Positions 45,129 through 51,713 of a DNA stretch of 64,000 bases are shown here, piece after piece. Where the stretch lies: positions 1,870,144 to 1,934,143 of the forward strand of contig NZ_CP061288.1 of assembly GCF_018687355.1 (NCBI RefSeq). Reading direction: 5' to 3'. How positions within the stretch are numbered: position 1 is the stretch's first letter; each line of letters opens with the position of its first letter. The notes under the pieces were generated by a model that was given only the letters and a program-made list of their open reading frames with translations, was not told the DNA's origin and ran no database searches. The stretch comes from Polynucleobacter sp. VK25 (GTDB lineage Bacteria > Pseudomonadota > Gammaproteobacteria > Burkholderiales > Burkholderiaceae). The position numbers and the translations under genes were made by a program.

Positions 45129-45320
45129 ATGAAGAAGGTCGGAAGAAATCAATTTCTAGGAATACGAACTACAGATGACTTTGTCAATAAATTCGACGGG
45201 CTATGCGAGAGGCTAGGCTACAACCGTTCTGAAGTTATTCGATATTGCCTCAAAAGGTTCTTTAATGAACATTTCAATAATTCAGAGAACTTTCAAAGGG
45301 CACGAAAGGAGATGTTCTGA
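45129..45320 (+). CDS. Ribbon-helix-helix (CopG/Arc-type) DNA-binding protein
   Basis: A 63-residue protein. After a basic N-terminus comes the ribbon strand NQFLGIRTT (about 6-14), then two helices DFVNKFDGLCERLG and NRSEVIRYCLKRFFNEHF, the fold and spacing of CopG-like regulators. AAGGAGG precedes it. Beside an HUH Rep such proteins usually control copy number or form the nicking complex; which applies here is unknown. Confidence 0.78.
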   Translation: MKKVGRNQFLGIRTTDDFVNKFDGLCERLGYNRSEVIRYCLKRFFNEHFNNSENFQRARKEMF

Positions 45321-45499
45321 TGCTGAGCTTTGTTAATTGGCTTCACGAAGAAGCACTAAAAAAGAAAAGGAAGAAAAATGGCGAGCAACACGGTAATCAA
45401 GGAAGTGGAAAAGTCGGGGATGACAATCACCAAGGACAAGTTGATAGAGCTAATCAAGAAGTCCAATCAAACAACATTCACGTTTTCCCAGAACCCTAA
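45320..45499 (+). CDS. Possible small hydrophilic protein overlapping the RHH stop
   Basis: A 59-codon frame starting MLSFVNWLHEEALKKKRKK. Its ATG overlaps the stop of the ribbon-helix-helix gene (TGATG), and GAAAGGAGATG lies just upstream, which suits coupled translation. The sequence is basic then Gln/Asn-rich, with no known motif. It overlaps the frame at 45378 over most of its length, so at most one of the two may be real, or both may be nested. Confidence 0.4.
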   Translation: MLSFVNWLHEEALKKKRKKNGEQHGNQGSGKVGDDNHQGQVDRANQEVQSNNIHVFPEP

Positions 45500-45533
45500 T
45501 TCAAAAACATCCGTAGTTGTTATAGGTGGGTGA
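45378..45533 (+). CDS. Possible small protein, nested in another frame
   Basis: A 51-codon frame (MASNTVIKEVEKSGMTITKD at the start) with a good ribosome site, AAAAGGAAG, 4 nt before the ATG. The composition is that of a normal folded small protein: an amphipathic helix KDKLIELIKKSN then a beta segment ending SVVVIGG. It competes with the 45320 frame for the same DNA. The better ribosome site and composition slightly favour this one. Confidence 0.42.
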   Translation: MASNTVIKEVEKSGMTITKDKLIELIKKSNQTTFTFSQNPNSKTSVVVIGG

Positions 45534-45551
45534 AAGAACTCCCTTTAGATC

Positions 45552-45836
45552 CTAACGAGACAGGCTTAAGTTTGTAGGCGCATATTGATTTCTATCATAT
45601 GTAAAAGATAGGCTCCCTTGAGGAGTTGGTTGCGCACCAGCATCCCTATTGATATTTTTTCCTTTGTAATAGGTTTTAGTATTGGTGTTGTAGTAATACC
45701 CATTCACGGTATTAAAGCCAGCCTGATTGCTTGGTGTGATTTGTGTGGCACGACCAGAATATCGGTTCTCGTAATAGTCTGACTGGGCTAGTGCTGGAAC
45801 TGAAATTAAAGTCACGAAGAAAAGGAGGAGTTTCAT
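45552..45836 (-). CDS. Small predicted secreted protein (WYL-regulon candidate)
   Basis: A 94-residue protein with a clean signal peptide (MKLLLFFVTLISVPALA, cleavage near 17). The mature chain is rich in Tyr, Asn and Thr (GYYYNTNTKTYYKGKNIN). AAAGGAAA precedes the ATG. The palindrome GCTCA-N5-TGAGC lies 50 bp upstream, the same arrangement as two other secreted-protein genes of the element. Function unknown. Confidence 0.7.
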   Translation of the reverse strand: MKLLLFFVTLISVPALAQSDYYENRYSGRATQITPSNQAGFNTVNGYYYNTNTKTYYKGKNINRDAGAQPTPQGSLSFTYDRNQYAPTNLSLSR

Positions 45837-45886
45837 CTAATTTCCTTTAACAATAGATTAATTCCCACCAGACTACTCAGTCAAAA

Positions 45887-45901
45887 GCTCAAGATCTGAG
45901 C
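45887..45901. promoter_or_regulatory. GCTCA-N5-TGAGC operator, copy 1
   Basis: GCTCA-AGATC-TGAGC, followed by C. One of three copies in the element. It lies 50 bp upstream of the secreted-protein gene starting at 45836, in an 85-bp gap. Proposed binding site of the WYL regulator encoded at 49489-50460. Confidence 0.6.
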
Positions 45902-45921
45902 CACTAAACATTAGTCGACAC

Positions 45922-46626
45922 TTAAATTGACTTGAGAATGCGTTGATTACGCTTGTTAACAAAATTAACAACTTGATCTTTGTATGAGATATAGCCTTCA
46001 AGCGTCTTAGGAACTGCTGGCGTTTTAAAGTTCTCAAATGGCATAAAAAAATTAATTGCCGAAGAATCTGAAGTCACTAGGTCTTGTAATAGGAAAAACT
46101 CTACATACCCGTGAAAACTTTCAAATAAGGCAAAAAAATCGGTGTAGCGCTCAAGAACTTCATCCAAAGGGCTTGCCTCATTAACGTAATGTCTTCTTAT
46201 ACATTCCAGAGTGAGATCTATTCGATCCTTTATTAGCGGGTGAAATCCTCTTGCCCCATTGATAGTGCTTTTTCCATCAACACGATTTCCAGGGAAAATC
46301 ATCATTCCACCCATCGTATAACCGATGCTACGGAATGCCTCAACTTCGCCTTTCTTAAATTGGCTAATGATGTGAGACATACTCACCCACTTGCTAAAGG
46401 TATGTACGGCAGAGTCGCTCGATAAGAAAAATTCGCCCAATTCCGATTGGTGATAGAGATAAGCCCCAGCTCTCGTATCAATAAGACTAAAAAGAACCCC
46501 GTTCGGCAGGGGCTTACTCCAAAGGATCTTGTGATAGGTACGTAGAGTTGGGCTGAAGCTGTCAGGGTCTTTCCCTGAGGGTGTATCGGTTCTGAAGTCG
46601 AAGGTTATATCAATAAGACTAGACAC
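45922..46626 (-). CDS. DUF6994 family protein
   Basis: A 234-residue cytoplasmic protein with the DUF6994 pattern: DITFDFRTDTPSGKDPDSFS (about 6-25), TLRTYHKILWSKPLPNG, SIGYTMGGMMIFPGNRVDGK, INGARGFHPLIKDRIDLTLE and the ending NKRNQRI. Function is unknown; members occur scattered in genomes. The start is GTG at 46626 behind AGGA. It is the last gene of a tight minus-strand run of four with the NucS-like gene at its head. Confidence 0.82.
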   Translation of the reverse strand: MSSLIDITFDFRTDTPSGKDPDSFSPTLRTYHKILWSKPLPNGVLFSLIDTRAGAYLYHQSELGEFFLSSDSAVHTFSKWVSMSHIISQFKKGEVEAFRSIGYTMGGMMIFPGNRVDGKSTINGARGFHPLIKDRIDLTLECIRRHYVNEASPLDEVLERYTDFFALFESFHGYVEFFLLQDLVTSDSSAINFFMPFENFKTPAVPKTLEGYISYKDQVVNFVNKRNQRILKSI

Positions 46627-46647
46627 AGTTCCTGTCCTCAGAATTTT

Positions 46648-47094
46648 TTATTTCTGGAATAAGTCGTATTTCATTACAAACATCGTAACAACATCTTTTA
46701 CGATGCCATTTGCCCTCTGACTTGAAAGAATTCCGGTATTATAAAAAAGCTCGGCTTCTCCACCTTTTTGAATATCGCCCCAGCAACGAGAAATAAGGCT
46801 TTGGTAATCATCGCCACCAAAACCTCTGAAATACTTATTTTGAGCAGCTTTAAAAATATCTTCAAATTGGTCTAACTCGACTTCATCAAGTCTATTTTTA
46901 ATATAGCCGTTTAAATATCCAAGGCTGAATAGGCAGATATATAAACCCCAATCACCTTCATCAAATTTATTGCCAGCCTTTTCATAAGCATTGAAATGAT
47001 TAAGCCTCCAATACACAAGAGCCATCTCATTCTGTAGACTCCCCAAGGCTGATGAACTTAATACTTCTCCTAAAGATAAGGTATTAGGTTTCAT
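46648..47094 (-). CDS. Hypothetical protein in the NucS-like operon
   Basis: A 148-residue soluble protein that I do not recognise. It is mostly helical with many aromatics (MALVYWRLNHFNAYEKAG; GLYICLFSLGYLNGYIKN; KYFRGFGGDDYQSL). The ATG at 47094 follows GGGAG and overlaps the upstream small gene by 4 bp (ATGA), indicating coupled translation. The small-gene/large-gene overlap recalls toxin-antitoxin pairs, but no toxin motif is visible. Confidence 0.6.
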   Translation of the reverse strand: MKPNTLSLGEVLSSSALGSLQNEMALVYWRLNHFNAYEKAGNKFDEGDWGLYICLFSLGYLNGYIKNRLDEVELDQFEDIFKAAQNKYFRGFGGDDYQSLISRCWGDIQKGGEAELFYNTGILSSQRANGIVKDVVTMFVMKYDLFQK

Positions 47095-47282
47095 AAAGTG
47101 CTCCCATTATTTGAATCGAGGAATCGTTCATAAGTTGGCTCCAATGCTGGTTTAAGGATAGTCCTTCCAACCTTTCTTTTAGCCTCATCACTTCTAAACT
47201 CTGCTTGCTCTCTTTTAAAATCTTCGGCAAGCGAAGTAAGTCTTTGAGGATTCATACGTCCCACAAACTCTAGTTCGCCCAT
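47091..47282 (-). CDS. Small charged protein in the NucS-like operon
   Basis: A 63-residue, highly charged helical protein (SLAEDFKREQAEFRSDEAKRKVG). It starts 9 bp after the NucS-like gene and overlaps the next gene by 4 bp, so it is held in the operon. No family is recognised. The weak ribosome site suggests translation coupled to the upstream gene. Confidence 0.55.
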   Translation of the reverse strand: MGELEFVGRMNPQRLTSLAEDFKREQAEFRSDEAKRKVGRTILKPALEPTYERFLDSNNGSTL

Positions 47283-47291
47283 TTTGGATGC

Positions 47292-48206
47292 CTATAAAAC
47301 ATCTTTATAGCTTTGTTCAATCAACCCCATTAGATAGTCAATATCCTCTGAACTTGTTAGCTGGAAGAATTTGTTCAATTTCCAGTTATACCCATCGGGG
47401 ATTTGCTTAACCATTCCTTTTGGATCAACATATTCGATGGGTCTAAGGAAGACTTTAAGTCCGCCTTTTTGAAAGTGAACATCTGTGAAGTTATTAGCCA
47501 TCTTGTAACCAACGTATAGACTCCTTGTTGGCTTTTCGATGATTGCTTCGTCAAGAGCCAAGATTCTTTCCCTCAATTCTTCAAATATTTCTTTAACTGC
47601 TGGCGTACTCTTTTGAATGAAATCCTCTACTGCTGGCTCAGCCTCTTCCCCTGTCTTTTGAGTTAATTTTGGTTGTTCTTTCTCACCCTCGATATGCCCT
47701 GGTACTTCTAGAACATTTAATGCCTCAAGGGAGAAAACACCATCTTCGTACATTCGGTAACGAATGAGCTCTATCCTTGTGTTTACAAAATGAACGGTGT
47801 CTAGGTCGAATCGACTATAGGATTCAGCAATACAGATTACCCTAGGATTTTTCCAATCCAAACCAATCTCATCAAAAGCCTTTTGTCCTAGCTTATCAAT
47901 CATTAATTTTTGAAAGAATTCAGGCTTTTGAGTTTTTAACCACCTTAAATATGAAAGAGCCTGATTAATAACAGCGTCATTTCTATTCTTCTTATATTCA
48001 ATAATTACAGGGGCGCCATCAGCATCAACAGCCAAGGTGTCAATTCGCCCTCCTGATGTAGTGGTGTATTCGGTAGATAAAAACTGTAGCCCCAAGGTCT
48101 CTATCAAGTTCTTTTCAACTAATCGCTGTAAATCCCTTTCCTTGGAAAGCGGAACAACATTAAGCTTTTTGAGCAAATCGCCTTGAGTTGTTTTGAATAC
48201 TGGCAT
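47292..48206 (-). CDS. NucS-like nuclease domain plus DUF5655 protein
   Basis: A 304-residue protein. The N-terminal half (about 15-165) looks like the PD-(D/E)xK endonuclease of the NucS/DUF91 type: Asp56 in GGRIDTLAVD, then Glu70-Tyr-Lys72 in VIIEYKK and the Gln of INQALSYLRWL. The C-terminal third (about 195-304; YKMANNFTDVHFQKGGLKVFL) is DUF5655. Such fusions are common near defence genes. First gene of a four-gene run in an element that also carries a restriction enzyme; a role in defence or repair is inferred. Confidence 0.82.
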   Translation of the reverse strand: MPVFKTTQGDLLKKLNVVPLSKERDLQRLVEKNLIETLGLQFLSTEYTTTSGGRIDTLAVDADGAPVIIEYKKNRNDAVINQALSYLRWLKTQKPEFFQKLMIDKLGQKAFDEIGLDWKNPRVICIAESYSRFDLDTVHFVNTRIELIRYRMYEDGVFSLEALNVLEVPGHIEGEKEQPKLTQKTGEEAEPAVEDFIQKSTPAVKEIFEELRERILALDEAIIEKPTRSLYVGYKMANNFTDVHFQKGGLKVFLRPIEYVDPKGMVKQIPDGYNWKLNKFFQLTSSEDIDYLMGLIEQSYKDVL

Positions 48207-48282
48207 TTCTATAGCCTTCGTTTAATTAATATCGTTATTAATATTAAACTGATTCAGCTTAATTATTAGTTTTTGTTGAGTC

Positions 48283-48744
48283 TCAAGTTCGCTTTGGCGA
48301 CCAAAGCTTTATTACGGGCTCGTTATCACCAAATGAAGACCAACTATTAAGCGAGGCGCTTTTAATAGCAAGCCTAGTCGCTTCTAGCATTGTTGCGAAG
48401 CTGAATTGAGGCTCACCCGTGATTGAATTAAAGGGGTCGTTACCAGTTTTATCTTTATACATCTGACACTTTTCTTTCAACAAGTTTTGTAAGGGGATAA
48501 AAAGATAGTCAGTAAGGGTGAAACTCAGTATTTGAGTGAATGATTCTTCGTTCGTAGGTGCGCTTTGCTTTGCCTCCTTCATAATTTCCAGAATTGTTGC
48601 GAATGTGCCGACTGGTCTTCTAGTTACGGGGTCATAAACTAAATGCCCTTCTTTTTCCCACTCTTCACAAAGTTCTTTTAAAAACATCTCAAGCTCATTA
48701 AATGTGTATTCGTAAAGAGTTATTGGATATGCGTAAGTAGTCAT
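48283..48744 (-). CDS. Hypothetical protein with an internal duplication
   Basis: A 153-residue protein made of two similar halves: residues about 13-60 (ELCEEWEKEGHLVYDPVTRR then FATILEIMKEAKQSA) and about 80-130 (EKCQMYKDKTGNDPFNSITG then FATMLEATRLAIKSA). No family is recognised. AAAGGATC precedes the ATG. It lies 10 bp after the gene at 48755, so the pair is probably cotranscribed. Confidence 0.55.
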   Translation of the reverse strand: MTTYAYPITLYEYTFNELEMFLKELCEEWEKEGHLVYDPVTRRPVGTFATILEIMKEAKQSAPTNEESFTQILSFTLTDYLFIPLQNLLKEKCQMYKDKTGNDPFNSITGEPQFSFATMLEATRLAIKSASLNSWSSFGDNEPVIKLWSPKRT

Positions 48745-48754
48745 TTTGATCCTT

Positions 48755-49141
48755 TTAAATCCGTGTTATTTCTGCTAGATCAAGCTTTATCGCATTTGCG
48801 AAACTCACCCAACCAAAATGCTCTCTGACTTGAATTTTCATTTTTTCTTTAACTTGATCTATAAATTCAGTAAGCATCTCCCGAGTTACTGGCTCATCCT
48901 TTAATAGAGCTTTAATCCTCAAAGGCAACCCGTCCGTCTTTTCCCAAAGTTGCTCAGGTAAATCGAGCTCTATTCTCTTTCGTCGAATGAACTCTTCTGA
49001 ATTATGAGATTCAAGAAACATCATTAATACCAAGCAAGGTGAGTGCCACTCTCGATAGCTCTCATACCTGCCTGAGCCACCTAGTTGTGCGAAGTAGTCT
49101 TGGCATTCGCCTAAGCATTTCCAAAGAATTGAATTCATCAT
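48755..49141 (-). CDS. Hypothetical helical protein
   Basis: A 128-residue protein without signal peptide, predicted mostly helical (CLVLMMFLESHNSEEFIRRKRIEL; REMLTEFIDQVKEKMKIQVREHF). I do not recognise it. Two ATG codons are adjacent at 49141; no clear ribosome site precedes them. Likely in one unit with the duplicated-domain gene downstream. Confidence 0.5.
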   Translation of the reverse strand: MMNSILWKCLGECQDYFAQLGGSGRYESYREWHSPCLVLMMFLESHNSEEFIRRKRIELDLPEQLWEKTDGLPLRIKALLKDEPVTREMLTEFIDQVKEKMKIQVREHFGWVSFANAIKLDLAEITRI

Positions 49142-49155
49142 TTATGTATAGGTTA

Positions 49156-49422
49156 TTAGGTGCGCTGTTGAAAGTAACTGTTAAAAAATAGTCTTCTAGG
49201 TGCTAATGGCTCAGATGTATACATAATTTGTTGAGTCGTTGGATCTGGAGTTTGTATCTTCTTTGCGTAAGCCTTTGCCGCTTTCGAGGGTGGTAAACCA
49301 ATAAGACGTGCTGAATCAATTACAGCCTGAACGATGTATGGCTTACTAATTGACTCAACAATGTCCCCTTGAGTTATGGACATTGGAACAACAATAGTCA
49401 GTAGAACGGCACCAATAAGCAT
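49156..49422 (-). CDS. Small predicted exported protein (WYL-regulon candidate)
   Basis: An 88-residue protein starting MLIGAVLLTIVVPMS, a short hydrophobic export or anchor segment, then a helical and Pro/Thr-rich mature part. GGGGGA precedes the ATG. The palindrome GCTCA-N5-TGAGC lies 40 bp upstream, directly after the end of the WYL regulator gene. Function unknown. Confidence 0.62.
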   Translation of the reverse strand: MLIGAVLLTIVVPMSITQGDIVESISKPYIVQAVIDSARLIGLPPSKAAKAYAKKIQTPDPTTQQIMYTSEPLAPRRLFFNSYFQQRT

Positions 49423-49462
49423 CTTTCCCCCATTTATATGGGTTAATGCTATTTGCTTACAA

Positions 49463-49477
49463 GCTCATAAAATGAGC
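49463..49477. promoter_or_regulatory. GCTCA-N5-TGAGC operator, copy 2
   Basis: GCTCA-TAAAA-TGAGC, followed by C. It sits in the 66-bp gap between the end of the WYL gene and the exported-protein gene starting at 49422, 40 bp upstream of that start. It matches copies 1 and 3 in both arms and the spacing. Confidence 0.65.
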
Positions 49478-49488
49478 CTTAAACCCAA

Positions 49489-50460
49489 CTAATACCTTTG
49501 AAGTGTTTTTTGGAGTTCTTCTTTGATGCGTTTTCGTAGGCTGGCGGGGGCGATGACCTCTACTTCTGAGCCGTGCTTCAATATATCCATCACTAATTCA
49601 GGATCTTGGTTGTAATCAAACTCCAAAATGTAATATCCATCTTCATCAAAGCTCGCCTTCTGGTGTTTATGCCAAGTTTCTGCTGAAACCCATCTAGCCC
49701 TCTCTGGCGAGAAACGCAACTTAGCTTTTTGTGTCGACTTTCCTGAAAATATTCCATAACTTTCGCCAAAATATTCATTCAATACTTTTTCTGAAATTTC
49801 GTCTGCCTTTTGACTAAGGATAATTGCCTTCCGTATTCCATCCATTGAGAAGCTACGTAACTCTTTTCGTAGATGACAGTAGGCATCCAAATACCAGTTA
49901 TCTCTGTAATAAATTAAGCGCTGGGGGGAAACATCTCTTGTAGTGGTTGCGTTACTGCCTTTGGCGTAATACTCAACATTCAATCTATTGCGCTTTAATA
50001 AAGCGCTTCCTATCGCCTCGAAATGCTCTACTGAGCTTTTTCGAGCAGACATACCGAATACCTTTAAACGCTTACGCAGTTCTTTTGTAGTTGTTTCACT
50101 GCGACCTAGAATCCCATCAATAATATTTTGAAGCGGTTCTAGGTGGGGACCAAGCAAGCCCCCTTGATCCAAACCTGCCAGCAGAGATTGGGTGATTACT
50201 AATGCTGTCGCCTCTTCCTCCGAAAACCATAGTCCGGGAAGTTCAATCTTTTCACCAGCCGTACTAGTAGACTCAAACTTATAACCGCCATCCATACGGT
50301 CATAAACAATATTCGCATTCATACGACTGCGTAAGTATTCCAAATCTCGCTTAAATGTAGCCTTTGAGATCTCAAGCTCCTCAAGAAAATCATCTAAAGG
50401 TACGCATTGACGTGCTTGAATTAAATATTTAATTCGATGAAGCCGTTCCATATCGCCCAT
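49489..50460 (-). CDS. WYL-domain transcriptional regulator
   Basis: A 323-residue regulator. The N-terminal winged helix (about 1-65; MERLHRIKYLIQARQCVPLDDFLEELEISKATFKRDLEY is a DeoR-like HTH) is followed by the WYL domain (about 140-220; LNVEYYAKGSN, then RDVSPQRLIYYRDNWYLDAYC with RSFSMDGIRKA) and a C-terminal WCX-like region. WYL regulators often sense nucleic-acid ligands and control defence or stress genes. The ATG at 50460 follows GGGAGA. Matching palindromes flank the gene on both sides. Confidence 0.92.
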   Translation of the reverse strand: MGDMERLHRIKYLIQARQCVPLDDFLEELEISKATFKRDLEYLRSRMNANIVYDRMDGGYKFESTSTAGEKIELPGLWFSEEEATALVITQSLLAGLDQGGLLGPHLEPLQNIIDGILGRSETTTKELRKRLKVFGMSARKSSVEHFEAIGSALLKRNRLNVEYYAKGSNATTTRDVSPQRLIYYRDNWYLDAYCHLRKELRSFSMDGIRKAIILSQKADEISEKVLNEYFGESYGIFSGKSTQKAKLRFSPERARWVSAETWHKHQKASFDEDGYYILEFDYNQDPELVMDILKHGSEVEVIAPASLRKRIKEELQKTLQRY

Positions 50461-50501
50461 TTAAGTCTCCCATTTCACGGTTAAATGGTATTTCTTAGGT
50501 A

Positions 50502-50516
50502 GCTCACAATATGAGC
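50502..50516. promoter_or_regulatory. GCTCA-N5-TGAGC operator, copy 3
   Basis: GCTCA-CAATA-TGAGC, followed by C. It lies in the divergent gap, 41 bp upstream of the WYL gene and 44 bp upstream of the secreted-protein operon at 50561, so it could serve both. An extra half-site GCTCA follows about 10 bp further at 50525-50529. Confidence 0.65.
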
Positions 50517-50560
50517 CTATTGAAGCTCAATATTAACTTATCGACAAAATAGGAGGGCTT

Positions 50561-50857
50561 ATGAAGCTTGGAATTTGTTTATTACTATTTTCATCAACGA
50601 TCTTTGCGCAAGCCATATATGGTCCACAAGGTCAATATTTGGGCTACTCGCAAACTAGTCCAAGCGGAGTCACAAATGTTTATAGCCCGTCCGGGCAAAA
50701 TGTTCAGTCATATCAAACAGACAGCGGGCAAACTAATTTTTATAGTCCACAAGGTCAATACCAAGGCACATCAACTACGCCGATTTATTCACAACCAAAC
50801 ACAATAATCAACACACCAAGACAAGCACCTCAAGCGCCTAGCGTTAAAGGTTGGTAA
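50561..50857 (+). CDS. Small secreted Gln/Ser/Tyr-rich repeat protein
   Basis: A 98-residue protein with a signal peptide (MKLGICLLLFSSTIFAQA). The mature chain repeats a short pattern of Tyr-x-Pro-x-Gly-Gln (YGPQGQYLGY, YSPSGQNVQSY, YSPQGQYQG) with SPSGVTNVY between, the same phrase found in the protein at 51091. AGGAGG precedes the ATG. First of three small secreted-protein genes, 44 bp after an operator copy. Function unknown. Confidence 0.75.
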   Translation: MKLGICLLLFSSTIFAQAIYGPQGQYLGYSQTSPSGVTNVYSPSGQNVQSYQTDSGQTNFYSPQGQYQGTSTTPIYSQPNTIINTPRQAPQAPSVKGW

Positions 50858-50873
50858 CCAACAGGAGCAAGAA

Positions 50874-51077
50874 ATGAAAAACTTAATCCTTATCGTAATG
50901 CTCATTAGTCTTATCTCACCGTCTTACGCAAGATCTGATGGTGGTAACAATGGCAATAACAAAAAGAGCTCACAGAAATATAACAATCCGAGCGGGCGTG
51001 AGAACTGTTATTACTGCTGGAAAGACACGAGCCTTGAATACACTCCATCACGCCACAAGTACGCCAAGAAACTTTAA
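50874..51077 (+). CDS. Small secreted protein
   Basis: A 67-residue protein with a signal peptide (MKNLILIVMLISLISPSYA). The mature part is Asn/Gly/Lys-rich with a Cys-Tyr-Tyr-Cys pair (ENCYYCWKD) that could form a disulfide or bind metal. GGAG precedes the ATG, 16 bp after the previous stop. No family is recognised. Confidence 0.68.
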   Translation: MKNLILIVMLISLISPSYARSDGGNNGNNKKSSQKYNNPSGRENCYYCWKDTSLEYTPSRHKYAKKL

Positions 51078-51090
51078 CAAAGGGCTAAAA

Positions 51091-51411
51091 ATGAAATATC
51101 TCATCACTTTATTTTTATTAGCTCAATTAGCCATATATGCTCGCTATACCGAAGCGCAAGTAACGAACTGGGAAAGCAGCCCGCTCAATTATCAAAATAG
51201 CCCATTGAATTATCAGAACAGTCCGCTTAACTATCAAAACAGTCCATTGAATTATCAGAATAGTCCATTGAATTACAACTCTACAAACGGGGTCTATGAC
51301 AACAATGGCAATCGAATTGGATACCAGACACAATCCCCATCAGGCGTTACTAACGTCTTTGACAACAATGGCAATCGAATTGGATATTCGCCAAACAAAC
51401 GAAATCAATAG
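51091..51411 (+). CDS. Secreted protein with SPLNYQN heptad repeats
   Basis: A 106-residue protein starting at the ATG at 51091. After a signal peptide (to about residue 23) come four SPLNYQN units and one partial unit (residues 30-63), then two copies of DNNGNRIGY (about 70-78 and 91-99) around SPSGVTNVF. The repeated chain is hydrophilic and uncharged, as in surface or matrix proteins. Third gene of the secreted-protein run, 13 bp after the second. It shares the SPSGVTNV phrase with the first. Confidence 0.75.
   Translation: MKYLITLFLLAQLAIYARYTEAQVTNWESSPLNYQNSPLNYQNSPLNYQNSPLNYQNSPLNYNSTNGVYDNNGNRIGYQTQSPSGVTNVFDNNGNRIGYSPNKRNQ
51178..51279 (+). repeat. 21-bp tandem coding repeat (SPLNYQN)
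   Basis: Four full units and one partial unit of a 21-bp repeat inside the secreted-protein gene. Units differ mostly at third codon positions, so the peptide is kept while the DNA has drifted, which argues for selection on the protein. Confidence 0.85.
51298..51386 (+). repeat. 26-bp exact direct repeat in the same gene
   Basis: The same 26 bases, encoding DNNGNRIG, occur at 51298-51323 and 51361-51386 without a change. This points to a recent duplication, in contrast with the drifted 21-bp units upstream. Confidence 0.85.
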
Positions 51412-51656
51412 TCGTTGAAAACTACTAAATTCTTAATGCTAACTTTCGGGGACGCCAATAACCTAGCGTCCCTAATCTTACGTTTCTTGTAAATTGAGAA
51501 CACACTTTCAGCGCCCAAACTAAAGCCTCTCGGCGACTGATAGCCTTTTGAAATTAGTAAATCAGCTATAGCTTTGAATGTGAGATTTTTAATGTCCCGC
51601 AGATGAATGATGAGGTCTGAAAGCTTTATTTGGTAAGGAGAATATGCGCCAATCAT
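51405..51656 (-). CDS. Small HTH-like protein next to the right attachment junction
   Basis: An 83-residue protein. The central LTFKAIADLLISKGYQSPRG resembles the recombinase-domain helix pair found in large serine recombinases (pattern IAxxLNxxGxxTPRG), so it probably binds DNA. It lies 57 bp inside the right junction. A recombination directionality factor would suit that place, but nothing in the sequence proves it. Its 3' end overlaps the secreted-protein gene by 7 bp and contains a 14-bp copy of the attP arm. Confidence 0.55.
   Translation of the reverse strand: MIGAYSPYQIKLSDLIIHLRDIKNLTFKAIADLLISKGYQSPRGFSLGAESVFSIYKKRKIRDARLLASPKVSIKNLVVFNDY
51413..51426. repeat. Extra copy of the right attP arm
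   Basis: CGTTGAAAACTACT occurs here and at 51719-51732, where it forms the right attachment arm. The copies are 306 bp apart in direct orientation and enclose the small HTH-like gene. It may be a leftover of an earlier insertion or an accessory binding site. Confidence 0.5.
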
Positions 51657-51713
51657 TAGCGACTTAGTTTCTACTTGAAGCTCAAAACGGACTGTAACCC
51701 TTGAATTACAGCT

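Noticed and set aside
51178..51279. CRISPR-like array
   Set aside because: The repeats are in frame, contiguous and encode SPLNYQN; there are no unique spacers and no cas genes.
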